From Acridotheres tristis (lineage: Eukaryota > Chordata > Aves > Passeriformes > Sturnidae): a stretch of DNA of 64,000 nucleotides. The notes under the pieces were generated by a model that was not told the origin of the DNA, made no database searches, and worked only from the letters and a program-made list of their open reading frames with translations. Position 1 is the stretch's first letter; every line of letters begins with the position of its first letter. Location of the stretch: assembly GCA_037013685.1 (NCBI GenBank), contig CM072892.1:14947501-15011500 (forward strand), in the 5' to 3' direction. The position numbers and the translations under genes are program-made. Below are positions 1-12,300 of this stretch, in pieces.

Positions 1-316
1 ACTGAGAGCATATCAAGCAGAAGAGACGCTCCAAAGAAGAAGAAAAAGAAGGTACCTAAAAACAAGGCTTCTCAAGCACAGGAAGCACTTCCATCAGTAG
101 CTACTTCTAAAAAAGTAAAAAACTGGACAACAGAAGTTTTATCTGCCTCAACTAATCAAAAAGCTGATGTGTCTGCATGGAAAGACCTGTTTGTACCTGA
201 GCCAGTGTTGCAGGCCTTGAGCTACCTGGGGTTTAGTGCTCCAACTCCTATTCAAGCCTTAGCCTTGCCGTCTGCCATTCGGGATAATATGGATGTTCTT
301 GGTGCTGCAGAAACAG
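1..316 (+). CDS. DDX24: DDX24 exon with Lys-rich linker and Q motif (left edge cut)
   Basis: The frame starts at base 1 and runs open into the window from the left. It encodes a basic Lys-rich stretch (bases 31-60) and a low-complexity linker, then the conserved ADVSAWKDLFVP segment. The Q motif GFSAPTPIQ is at 229-255. The exon ends within motif I (AAETG) at a GT donor (317-318) after the first base of a Gly codon. The true left boundary of the exon lies outside the window. Confidence 0.95.
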
Positions 317-3300
317 GTACAAATCTGCTCAACTGATCATGTATGCTGGGAGCATCCATTTAAGTTTCTCTTCTTAAAATGTAGCTCATGGTTGCAAGTT
401 TTTATATGTAGAAGAAGCAGCTTTTGTGTCTTAGAAGAGAAGAGCTTTTAACTTTTGCATAGCCAGCATATTAGTAAAGTTTTAAAATTTTGTAACTTAC
501 AAACATGGGAACGTCCCATCTTTACAAAGCATGCAAAGCTTTGAAGTCTCAATGAGTTTTTCTGCTTTCGGCAGAAGTCTCTTTTCCTGTTTCTCAAATT
601 GCTTCCTGTTTTGGGAATGGTAAGGTGATACTCTGCAAAAGGCAGAATTAATAAAGCAAACAGGATCATTTCTGCAGCAGCCAAACACATGCTCCTGGCG
701 AGGCAAAGCAGACAACCAGATTCCTGTGGATTCATACTAGTGTGGAGCAGTGAATAAACATTGGGCACAGTGTTAACTGTGAATATGACCCAGGTCCTAC
801 TCAGAGCAAAACGAGCCCACCCTGTGCTCTATCCCCTGGCTTTGCCTGTCTGTTGTCACCAGCCCTTCTCCTGGCTTGTGCTTAAAGTGAGTTATTGCAT
901 TAATGATTTGAGAAGTAGATTCACATCCATCTTCTGCTCAGCTCATGCTTTGAGCATTGCTAGCCTTCATGAAATTTGTTATAGCTCCTTGTTTATTTAA
1001 TGCTATGAAGTCTCAGAACATTATGTTCCCTCAAAATTTGTTTGCAGTTCATACCTTTGAAGTTTTGTCTTTAGCAACATTTTTTCCCTAAAAAATGGGA
1101 GATAAGAAGCACAATTGGAAGCTGCCTTGGTTTAAAAGCTTCCTTTACACTGTTTTCATCTGTTCCAGTTGCTTTATCTCCCTGCTTCTCTGTAAAGTCA
1201 TTTACTGCTCTCGAGCAAGAAAGTATAGTAACTAATAAGATATGCAGTCATTTGCATTTTATTTTAATTAGAAGCTGTGTTGATGCTATTAGTTCTAGTA
1301 CGATTAGAAAGCCCTGCGGGTAGTGTTTTAAAAATGGAACTGAAAATTTAAATGGTGTTTTTTGTACTGAAAAAAAGTGCCATTTTGGCAGTGCTGGTAA
1401 GCAAAATCTTCTCTAGCTGCACAATGGAAAGTGTGGTTGCTGGCAGGCTGTGTTGTTGCTTTATAATTTCATATAAACCTGAGGTGGTAGGAATGTGTTT
1501 TGCTCATTTATTCTTTCATGAGTGAAATCCAGATTCTCTCCAGAGAGTCCATTGGATCATCATGTTCCTATAGAAACTTGGGGGATGTAGACAACTGCCT
1601 GTCAGGAGGTGCTGCAGCTGGGAGAGGTTGAACTCTCTAGTTCTTTTTTCTGCATTCTGCAGCACTTCATGGCATTGGGCCTGAGGGAGGAATGTGTGAA
1701 GTTAAAGAACTGCTAATTTTTTTTGTAGCAACATTGGGAAGACTGGCAAGATTTTGATATGGCAGTAGATCCAAGGGCAGATAGGACAAAGGGAATGTCA
1801 AAGTTTGTTTTTGCAGTGGGTCTAACCCTTCCTGTTCATTACTATGTAGAACTAGTGAGGTTTCTGGTTAAGGAGCCAATTCTATGTGAAATTGTACAAT
1901 ATTAAACTGGCTTGAGCTGTAGTACCAAGATATTCTTTCCTCCTGGTTTTGCACGCCTGTCTATGGTATGTGGTTTGTGTGTTATAAGGATAACATGTCC
2001 TGTGAGGTGATAATATGTTTAATTTGTGGATAAATCTAGTGCCTGCAGAATAGTCCTGATTATCACAGCTGTAATCTGGGTGCAGTACTGACATTTGCAC
2101 CAGCAACTGCATTACGTTTAATTCAAAATAGCAGTTTTCTTCACCTTCAAAACAGATATTTTGTATTACCAGAACGTTATTGCATAAGTGCTCTAAATAC
2201 AGGTTATTATTTTCTGCTTCAAGTGCAGATAGAAGTCATAAAATACCTCCCAACCATGTAGAAAGGTGGATAAATGGATACGAGACTTTGCAGCAGTACT
2301 GGTCAGGATGATGACACTGGGCTTAACTATATTAACTGTGTTAAGGTTCTCCCCTTAAATAGGCAAAATTCTGTATTGCTGAATTGGCAAACCTTTATAG
2401 CTTTTTGATATGGACAGGAATTGAGATGAGATTTCCAGAGGACTGGTTTCCAGCAGTGGCCTATTAGAGCAATGGTGTAATAGTGTCTTGTACCCTGGAT
2501 GCTGCTTTCATGGCTAGTGAACTGCTACATCTGAAAAGCTTACTGGGGTGGATGTGCTCCCAGGCTTTTCCTAATGTCTTTCTTACAGACAGCTAGTTCA
2601 GAAGGGAGTACGTGGCAGGGCTGTAACTTGCAGTTGGTACACTGAACCCTTGCAATTAAACTTAATTTTGACAAGCCGTGTCTCTCCAAAGTGGATTCTC
2701 TCTTTTAAATTAGATGTATGTGTTCTGATTATAAAAATGTGAGCCAGTGCTAGATCAGGAAATTAGATGGTGGAGTATTTCAAAATACAGTACCTTAGAA
2801 AGTTGTAAATACAAGTCTATAAATTGAAGATGGAAGGTAATCCTTCAAGTGCATTCCAGTTTGTCCTTGGCCTCATTTGCTATTCTTTTATTTGGTGAAT
2901 GTTGATTAGAACTTTGAATTAGGGCATGGTATTCTCCTTATGGGCATACAGTTCTTTAAAAATGCCTTGACTGCAACTGCAGCTTTTAAAAAACCCTTTA
3001 GAACAAATAAATATGCCTGACCTGCTAGAGATTTGAAAAATACCTGTTCTCCAGGAACAGGGGAATGGAGATGTATAAAGGGAACAGAAAAAAAGATGCT
3101 ACTTCTGCAAGTTTCTGGTCTTCTAAAGATCATGAGTTTGCATCTGTTACAATGGTGTGTTTTAAGAACAGTGTGTGATTGGCTGTTGCTTTTCTCATCT
3201 TTTCAAATAAATGACTTGTCAGTCTGTGTTATTATTCTTGTTTGTTTTTTTAGGAAGCGGCAAAACGCTTGCATTTGCAATTCCAATGATTCACTCTGTG

Positions 3301-6300
3301 CTGCAGTGGCAAAAATCAAATAACTCAACAGGCAGAAATGACAGTGTTTCTAAAGAGTCCCATCAGTATCATGATGAAACAAGATGGGAAAATGAGGATG
3401 AAGCAGAAAAAGTAACCCATCAGCAGGTTGAAGACAGCGGAGATGAAGATGATGCATCTTTCACAACAGGCTGTGTGAAGGTGCTGGAAAATGTTGAATT
3501 TGAATCCGATGATGAGACACATACTGTTGGCTCCCATAGAAAGAGACCTCTTTTAGGACTGGTCCTTACTCCTACAAGAGAATTAGCTGTACAAGTAAAG
3601 CACCACATTGATGCAGTTGCAAAGTTTACAGGTATGTAAATCCAACAGCCAGGTTAGACTGTGTTTGGATCTTGGCATTGGTGCTGAGCTAGAATATGCG
3701 CTGCACTTTCTTCCATAAAATCATAAAATTAGTGTCACTTTTGAGGGGTTAGAGTTTTTAGCCACTGATGTGTGAGAAACGCATGGAGATTCTTCAGCGA
3801 GATGCACATGGAAGTAAGCAGTTAATGTGAGCTATTTTGCTTTAAAATGTGTCTTCCTGCAAATAGGTATTGATTCATGTTCTAACAACACAGAATCGGT
3901 GCTAGATATCTGGCGACAGCTAACTTTGTTCTAGTTTTGGATAATGTAGGCTAGATATAATTAATAATTTCATGATATATAAAACTTTGGTTATATAATA
4001 ATTTCATTTTTAACAAGTATATCAATCTTTATATATACTGTATATGTATAACTTTGTTCTACATAATTAAAAAAAAAAAAGTTGTGGCCATAAATATTTA
4101 TGGTAGATGGCATTGCTAGACTGTCTGACTTACCTCTTGCAACAGTCATGCCCCAGAAATGTTACTGAGTGACGTGCCTGACAAAAGCAATTCCCCCCTC
4201 TCCCTTTCTTTCCCTTTCCAAACCAGAAGTCAGTACATCTGTTAAGTGAATGAGTGAGGATATGAAACTGTTGAAGATGGCGAGTTTTTCCCAGTTCTCT
4301 CCACTTCTCCAGTGCCAGTAATTATTTATTTATTTATTAAACAGGATAGGTAGTGCAATGCATTACTTTTAAGCCCATCTTCCTTTGGTGTATGTATGTC
4401 CTGCTGTGCTCATCAGTCTGCATCTGATTGCAGAGCTTATTTTAACTGCTAGGCTGAAATAATCAATTTATGTCGTACAGTTCTCATAGGTGCAGTGCTA
4501 TTTATGTATAAAAGTCTGCTGCCTAAGTGATAATACAGTTGCTGCAGCAGGAGAGGAGATGTTTTGATGTGGACCTTCTTTATTGCCTCAAACTCAATTT
4601 GGAAAAAAAAACTGCTGTGATGTTTCAGAAGTAGTACAGAAGAGACATCAGTGGAAGCTTGGATGCTGGAAGGGTCTTGCACAGTAGCATTGAGTTTAAC
4701 ATGGGCCAGTGTATTCCTTGAAGAAGTAGGGTGAAATAAGCAATGTGTGGAGCCTGCTTCCAGAGATAAACTCCTTTTAGTACCTGTGCAGACTACTTAA
4801 AGCTAACGAGGTCTGTGCTACTGTGCAAGACTCATTAATTGGATGGAAGCATACTTGGTAGGATTATTCCATAGCAAATGAGCAGCTATTTAGCAAGACA
4901 AGCATTTCTCAGTCTTATTCCTGAAAGGATCTTCTGGTTCTTCTTAACAGGAGTATATTTGTTCATGCAAATATAATTGAGAAAACACGAGACTCTGAAA
5001 TACGTGTAAACAAAACTAACAGCTATGGATGTGATTCTTTATGCTGTTGAAAGACAGGTTCACTAATTCTTGGCATCTAACTAATGAGGATTTTTCTGTA
5101 AAATTGAGTACATTTCTGTATGCTTAGTGTTACATAAAACCCCTGAAGTTTCCTGGCCAAAATGCTTGTTGAAAGTTGCAGTGTAGACTGTTAAAAACAC
5201 TTCATGAGGTAGATATATATAAAAACATTCACTGGTAAATTAATGAAATAAAATCTGTTATTTATACATTCTAGGCATTAAGACTGCAATCCTAGTAGGA
5301 GGCATGGCTGCACAGAAGCAAGAACGTGTACTGAATCGAAAGCCAGAAATTGTAATTGCAACACCAGGCCGTCTGTGGGAGTTAGTTAAAGAGAGACACC
5401 CACATCTTTCAAATCTTCGTCAGCTCAGGTAAAGGTGCCTTTTCAGATAACTGCTGGATACTAAACTAGGCAGCCCTGCACACTGATTAGGTTACTAACA
5501 GATTAAATAATTTAGACTACACAAGATCACCTATTTCTGTGTCAGTGTTTTATTGAAATGTACATTTATTATTTTGATGGAGGGAAATGTCAGTTAAAGA
5601 CAGTAGTAAAAACATGATTTTTCAAAAGGAAATGGAGAAGGCTACTGTAGCTGCCCCAGCATACCTGGTATTCCTTTCAGTTTTATATGCATAATATCCT
5701 TTATGTGTTTAGCAGGAAAATTTGTTCTTAAATGTATCAGTGCACAAGTGTGTTTTTACTGTGTGTTTTCTACTTGACAGGTGCCTTGTGATTGATGAAG
5801 CAGACCGAATGGTTGAGAAAGGTCACTTCTTAGAGCTGTCTCAGTTGCTGGAGATCTTAAATGATTCACAGTATAACCCTCGACGACAGACTTTTGTTTT
5901 TTCTGCCACTTTGACTTTAGTACATCAGACTCCCACAAGAGTTTTACAAAAAAAGAATGCTAAAAAGATGGACAAGAAGACCAAACTAGAATTGTTAATG
6001 GAAAAAGTAGGAATAAAGGGCAAACCCAAAGTAATAGACTTAACAAGGAAAGAGGCTACTGTTGAGACTCTGACAGAAACCAGAATCCACTGTAACACAA
6101 ATGAGAAGGACTATTATCTCTATTACTTTCTTCTCCAGTATCCAGGAAGAACCATGGTCTTTGCTAACAGCATAGACTGTGTAAAACGCCTCAGTTCTCT
6201 CCTCACAATCTTAAATTGTGATCCTCTTCCTTTGCATGCCAACATGCACCAAAAGCAAAGGCTGAAAAACCTGGAAAGGTTTGCTGAGCGAGAGAGGTGA

Positions 6301-9300
6301 GAGCTGATTTTCAACTTCCTAGTAGAGAAAAAAACAAAATTGCATAAAGGGTGGTGGGGAGGGGGAACAACTCTTGTTAGAGTAGGAGCGGAGGGGGGAA
6401 AGTTAGCTGAGGATGTGAGTTCCCTGTTCATGAGCCCAAAATATTAACAATTAAGGATGAGGTTTCACAGTTAAGGTGATGAACTGGAGCAAGTTCAGTG
6501 GAAGGCCACTAGGATATTCAAGTAGTGGCTCTGCAAGATAAGAGGCTGAAGGAACTGGGTGTTTGTATTACCTGGGAAAAGTATTTTGTGGGAAGCTAAT
6601 GGCAGCCCTCTGACACCATAAAAGAAGATTATCCAGAAGATGGAACCAGGCTTTTCAGAGTGGTGCTTGATGGGAGGATGAGGGATAATGGGTGCAAGTT
6701 GAAATGAGAGGTTCAGGCTGGATATGAGAAAGGGCTTTTTCTCTGTGAGGGCAGTTGAACATGGGAACAGGCTGCTTGTCTTGGAGTCTTTTGAGGCTCA
6801 GTTGGATAAAAGCCCTGAGCAACCTGGTCCAATCTTGCAGCTCGTCCTATTTTGCAGAGGAGGTTTTACTAGAGACCTCCTGAGGTCCACTGGAGCCTGA
6901 AATAGCCTGTGGTCCGAGAGGTTGTTGCTGCTGAAGGAGCTGTCGCTTGCCCTGTTTCCAGACATGTTTTTAGAACTGCCCTGCACAGCTCTGCCCATGT
7001 CCTGGCAGCTCATTTGATCCTCTCTAAGGAGGATGTTGAATTTCCCTAAACCATCGGAAAACTAACCACTTGTTACTCATTTGCAAGTTTAGTTACATAA
7101 ATTAGTGTCCCAAGAGTCAAAGTATCTTTGAGCGATGCAAAAGAAAGGGCAGTTGTGCCTTTCAGCAGTAGTGGGCAGCCAGGGCTTACCCAAGCCTGCC
7201 ATTTTAGGAAACATTGTTTTGGGCTGTCTTTGGTGTGGCTCTTTGGGAGGAGATTTTTAGTGTCGTTACTTCCATAGTCCAGAATCCTCACAGTTTAGTC
7301 CTGCTGTGAACTGCTATGTGCTGTCTGGGAGTTTGTACCTCGTTAATAGATTCAGGCAAGGAGAACAGTGTTTGAATTGCTCTGATGGAGCTGCAGCATC
7401 CCTTGGCAAATGTATTGATAGCATTTGCATAGGTCAGGTGAGGTGTTTTCAGAATGCAGATTTTCAAGGCAGGAAAGAAATCATTTCTCATAGCCTTCTG
7501 CAAATTGCAAGCTGTAGAATTTTCTGTTATTTCTGCTTTGAACTTGTAGCAATAGAGTACGCAGTCAGATGCCATAAAATTCTAATAAATTTCCATTACC
7601 TAAAAGTTCCTAATTTCAGTTGCTGGGAGATTTTTTTAAAACAAAGTGTTCCATATCCTAGGGAGACTTTGTCTCTGTAGAGACTGCTTATATAAAAGAA
7701 TAACTTCTTTGAGTAGTTTGTCTTGTCTAGGGATAAGGAGAAATAATAATTGTTAGAACAGAACTCCCCCCTTTATTTCTAGGTTTTAATTTACTGAGAG
7801 TTTATTTGAGTGCAAGCTGGTAGAAGATATTTCACCCCCAAAAAACTTTTACTTAAATAGATAATGTTAATAATGTGATTTTTCTCAACTGGCAAAACTT
7901 TTAATAACATGTCTGTATTTGCAGAGGATCAACTGTTGTTAATGGTGTGGTCATAGCAAGCTAAAGGAACTCTTTAAAACCTGGACAGTGTACTGAAAAG
8001 TGTAATGCAGGGGCACATACTCCCCCCTTCCTCATTAAATAGCATTTTTTCCTAGCATTGTTATGAACTGAGAAGAAGAACATAGGAAAATAGGATCCAG
8101 CAAGGTAGTGCATTTGTTTATTGAAAACAGAATAGACCTGCTGAAGGCAACATTTGCATTTTTAAATTTTGCTTTAAGAATTATTGTTTCAAGCTTGCCC
8201 TTGAGGTAAATTGGGTATCGTTTCTGTAAGGCAAACAGAATTCATATACCCTACAGATAATACAGTATAAACTTGTTTCTTAAACTGCTGTGGAGGAATT
8301 TTAGGTTGTTGTGTTTTATATTCCTTGGCAAATTATTTGCTTTTCAATTTTATGTTTATTAAATTTTGTCACTTTTCAGCTGTGTCCTCTTGACAACAGA
8401 TGTTGCAGCTCGTGGTCTTGATATTCCTAATGTCCAGCATGTCATCCACTACCAGGTTAAGTATTTTTAATGTTTTACCTTTTACTATTTTGGTTTTTGC
8501 TGGTTAAGTTTTTGCTGATCCAAATCCTGAACATTGTAAAGCTGTAATTCTCGGTCCCATATATAATATAGTCTTGAGTATAGAGATTAAATCATTTACC
8601 TGTCCTTAGTGCTTTTTACTTAGAGATCTCATTTCTGCAGTGACTGACTGCAGTAGGTAGCACCTTATGAATGTGTGATTATGTATCAGAAATGACATAG
8701 TAGATATTATGCTTCTTTTTGCTTATGTTTGATATCCAAAGATATCAAATTACTCAGCCTTATAGCTCTTCTCTGAGGACACATAAAATATTTTCCTGCT
8801 TTGCAAATGAAATGACAGTGTCAGAAGTTAGGAGAGACTCACAAAAGATTACACAAGGAAAAATTCTGGATCAGAGAACACAAAGTGTCTCAAGACATCA
8901 TCTTTTACATTACTTTCATCTGTGTTGCATGTAGTGTACTGTGTGTGTAAAACCCAATATTCTTTGGCAGCCTCTTGTCCAAAGCATGCAGGCTGCTGCA
9001 GCTGCCCATAGCTTCTCTGAATTCCTGCAGGTCCCTCGTACTTCTGAGCTGTACGTGCACAGAAGTGGCCGAACAGCCCGAGCTGCCACTGAAGGCCTCA
9101 GCCTGTTGCTGATTGGCCCTGAGGACTTGATCAATTTTCGGAAAATCTATAAAACATTGGAGAAGAGTGAAGAGCTGCCATTTTTCCCAGTTGATACCAA
9201 GTGCATGATTTCTATTAAGGTAAAGAAATAAGAGTCTTTTTGCAGCATGAGTAGTTGCTTGCTTATTTATATTACTGATATGATACTGCCTGTTGTGTTC

Positions 9301-12300
9301 TTTCCAGGTTTCAGATGAAATTTACTCTTGAGGATCTGGATTTGAAAATTACATTAATTACACTTCATATTTTTTTATGATTTCTCCTCAAAAACTGGCC
9401 CAAGAAAGGTGTTTAAACATAAACATCACTTACATTTTTCCAGAAACAATATAGAGAAGTGAATATGTTTTGTGGCAGTGGAGCTGGGATGGCTCTGCTA
9501 AGTACATTGTTTACAGCCTCTCATGTTAGGAACAAACCAAAGAACAGTAGCAGGCCCAGGGATATTCAGTGATTTTTCACCTGCCTCTTCCCACCTGAAG
9601 TTGTGAGTTGTCTGCTTTTCTGAAGGTTCCTGCCTCAGCTGCCACTGAACTCTGTAAAACTGAGCGTGTTTCCCTCTTCTAGGTTATTGCCCATTTTAAA
9701 GAGTATTCAGTCATTCACTAAGTCACAATATAGACAATGGTTAGAATTTGCAAAACAATGTGTTTTAGAACGCATCTAGTCACCGCAGATTTTCTACTTC
9801 TTGAATAAGAGACTATTTCATGTCTCGGCATTCTCTTGAAAGTTTGGATGGTCAGTCATATACAAATGGGACATATTTAAATACTAGATTTTTAGGGAAT
9901 CCACCTGGGGTAGAAATGTCTGAATATTGCACAGTCATTGAGAACAGGGAAGAGTGCAAGCAGTCTGATAGTCCAGTCCAATTAGGTAAGCCTGAATCAG
10001 AATACCATGAGGAAGACTCCTGCTGCACTGAGACCAGGGTCTACCCCAGTGGCAACAGCAGTGTCCTCACGTTGGGAATAATGACAGCAAGTTTCAAAAC
10101 CCAGGATTGCTGGAAATAGGGTATTTCTTTCAGGAGATGCAGCTTTCTGAAACAGGAAAGAAAACCAAATACATGCTTCTACGGATTCATTTTTTTCTCC
10201 TCTTGGTAATGAAGAAAATCTGATTTCCACCTCTATCTCCCCCACTCCCCCTTCCACCCACTAAATGTTTCTAGTTACTGAAAGAAATCTGTTCTTCTGA
10301 AGAGTGTTGCTTCAGAGGTTCCTTCTGTATTTCTTGATGAGTAGTTCTTGGCTCTTATCATAGTCTCTCAATTAATGGGCAAATAAATATTGTTTCTACA
10401 CTTTCCTTCTCCTGTCACCATCTCACAAAGATTTCTCCTATCTGCAATAGTGCTTCTCTCCCCAGAAGAGATTTTTCAATTGTAGTTGCAGGACTCCAGC
10501 CTCATAAGCCCTTGCTACAGTCAAGTCTTATTTACACTTTGTTCTGAGTTTAATCACACTCCCTCCCTCCTCTTGCATGCCTTCATTCAAGTTCAGGAAA
10601 AGTCTGAAGGGGTTTCACACTTGAAAGGAATAGAATTGTTAAACCAGACTTAAAGAGGACTTAAATTTTACAGAGATGGAAAAAGCTTAATTTAAATTTC
10701 TTGTAATGACCTAAGGAGTGACTGACTTCATCGTCCACTGCAAGTATTCAAGTATTACTTCTCTCTTTCTCTCTGTAGTAATTACTGTGGCAGTCTTGGC
10801 TGCTGCTGTTACTGTGTGGCACCTGACTTTTCAGATTCCTACACGGGTTTGTTCTATGAAACTGCAGGCTCATTCCAAAGAGCAGAACTTGCTTCTGGTT
10901 GGTTGGTTCATATTTACTGTTAGTGCAGATTTTCTTTCCACAGTGAATTACTTACTTGTTTGGCCCAGCTGGAAGCCTGCAGGTCAGGTTAGGTTTGCTG
11001 AACATCTTTGTTCCACCTTTGTGCAGCTGGGAAGGAGGACAGGACATTGTATCCTGTGCTTAAACAAGATCCAGATGCATTCCTGAAAATATGATCTGTA
11101 CCTTCCATATGGCCTGCAGGAGTTTACTTTCTTTAGAATGGAATGAAAGTAGTGGCTGCTCCTTACTGCTGAGACTAATAACTCTGACATCAAACTGTAC
11201 TATATAAATATGTAACTTGGAAATGATTGGTATCGCAATCATGGTACGTTCTTCATGTCTGTCGAGTGTTTATAATGATTCATTAAGTTAACATTCAGGT
11301 ATGTTTTGTAGCTGAGATGTTTTAGAAGTCAGATTCATCATGGATCTAAGGAAGGAAAATGAATGATGATGTGTTTATTAGGTGGGGCATCTCCTGGGAC
11401 ATAGGTAGGGAACAAAAGTGTCTCTGCATGCATTGTAGTGCATGCTCTCAAACACTTACTCTGCTAAAGTACCCCATATTTAAACCTGATCATAATGTGT
11501 AAATGTACTTTGATTGCAGGAACGGATGAATTTGGCAAGGCAGATTGAGAAGGCAGAGTTTTTCAACAGTCGGGCAAAGCAACACAACTCCTGGCTCCAG
11601 CAAGCTGCAGACGCTCTTGAGATGGATCTTGATGATGACATGTTGATGGGCAAGTAGAAAATGTTTTTTCATGGGTATGCTCAGTAGGGCCCACAGCACT
11701 GGTGTCCAGAAGAAGCCTCACCGAGGCAGAGAAGCTTAAAAAGCTGCATGGCAGGGGCTAGGGGGAAAGAAAGGAGTTATTGATGCGTGGTGTTAGTGTT
11801 GTTTTCAGGATGATCATGCAGCAGAGAGTGCTGGAGCTGAGGGAGTGAGGTGTGACAGTTCTGGCAAGTCACAGACAAGTCTACATGTTGTAGGACAAGA
11901 ACTGCTGAGCTTCTGGCAAGCATTTCAGAGTAATCTAAGCAGCTTAGTATGTCCTGATTGAGTCTTGTCCTCTCTTGTCATAGAGAAGGCTGTTTCCACA
12001 CTTCTGCTTCTCTCTCCCACTCTCTTAGTAGTCAGGCATCAGGACAGGAGCCTGACAGCTCTATGTGGGAACACCCAGGAAGTGCTAGGGAACACCAAAT
12101 ATTATGTGAGCCTTAAATAGGCTGAGCTTGTGGGCTAAATGTCTGATACTTATATTGAGGTTGATGAGGTTTTTGGTGGTTTGTTAGAAGTAAATAATTT
12201 CTTATATTTTTTTTAATTACATATTTTGCAGACTGTAGCTGAGAGAATGTGTAGGGCTGTACAACTGCAAGTGGTTATTAGTTCAATGCCATGAAGTTTT

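Noticed and set aside
8941..9030. In-frame extension upstream of the DDX24 motif VI exon
   Set aside because: The conserved protein passes directly from VQHVIHYQ (exon ending 8455) to VPRTSE (9031). The extension is intron that happens to be open.
10718..11086. 122-residue hydrophobic frame in a DDX24 intron
   Set aside because: No conservation cue, and the region lies between well-defined DDX24 splice sites; T-rich DNA naturally gives hydrophobic codons.
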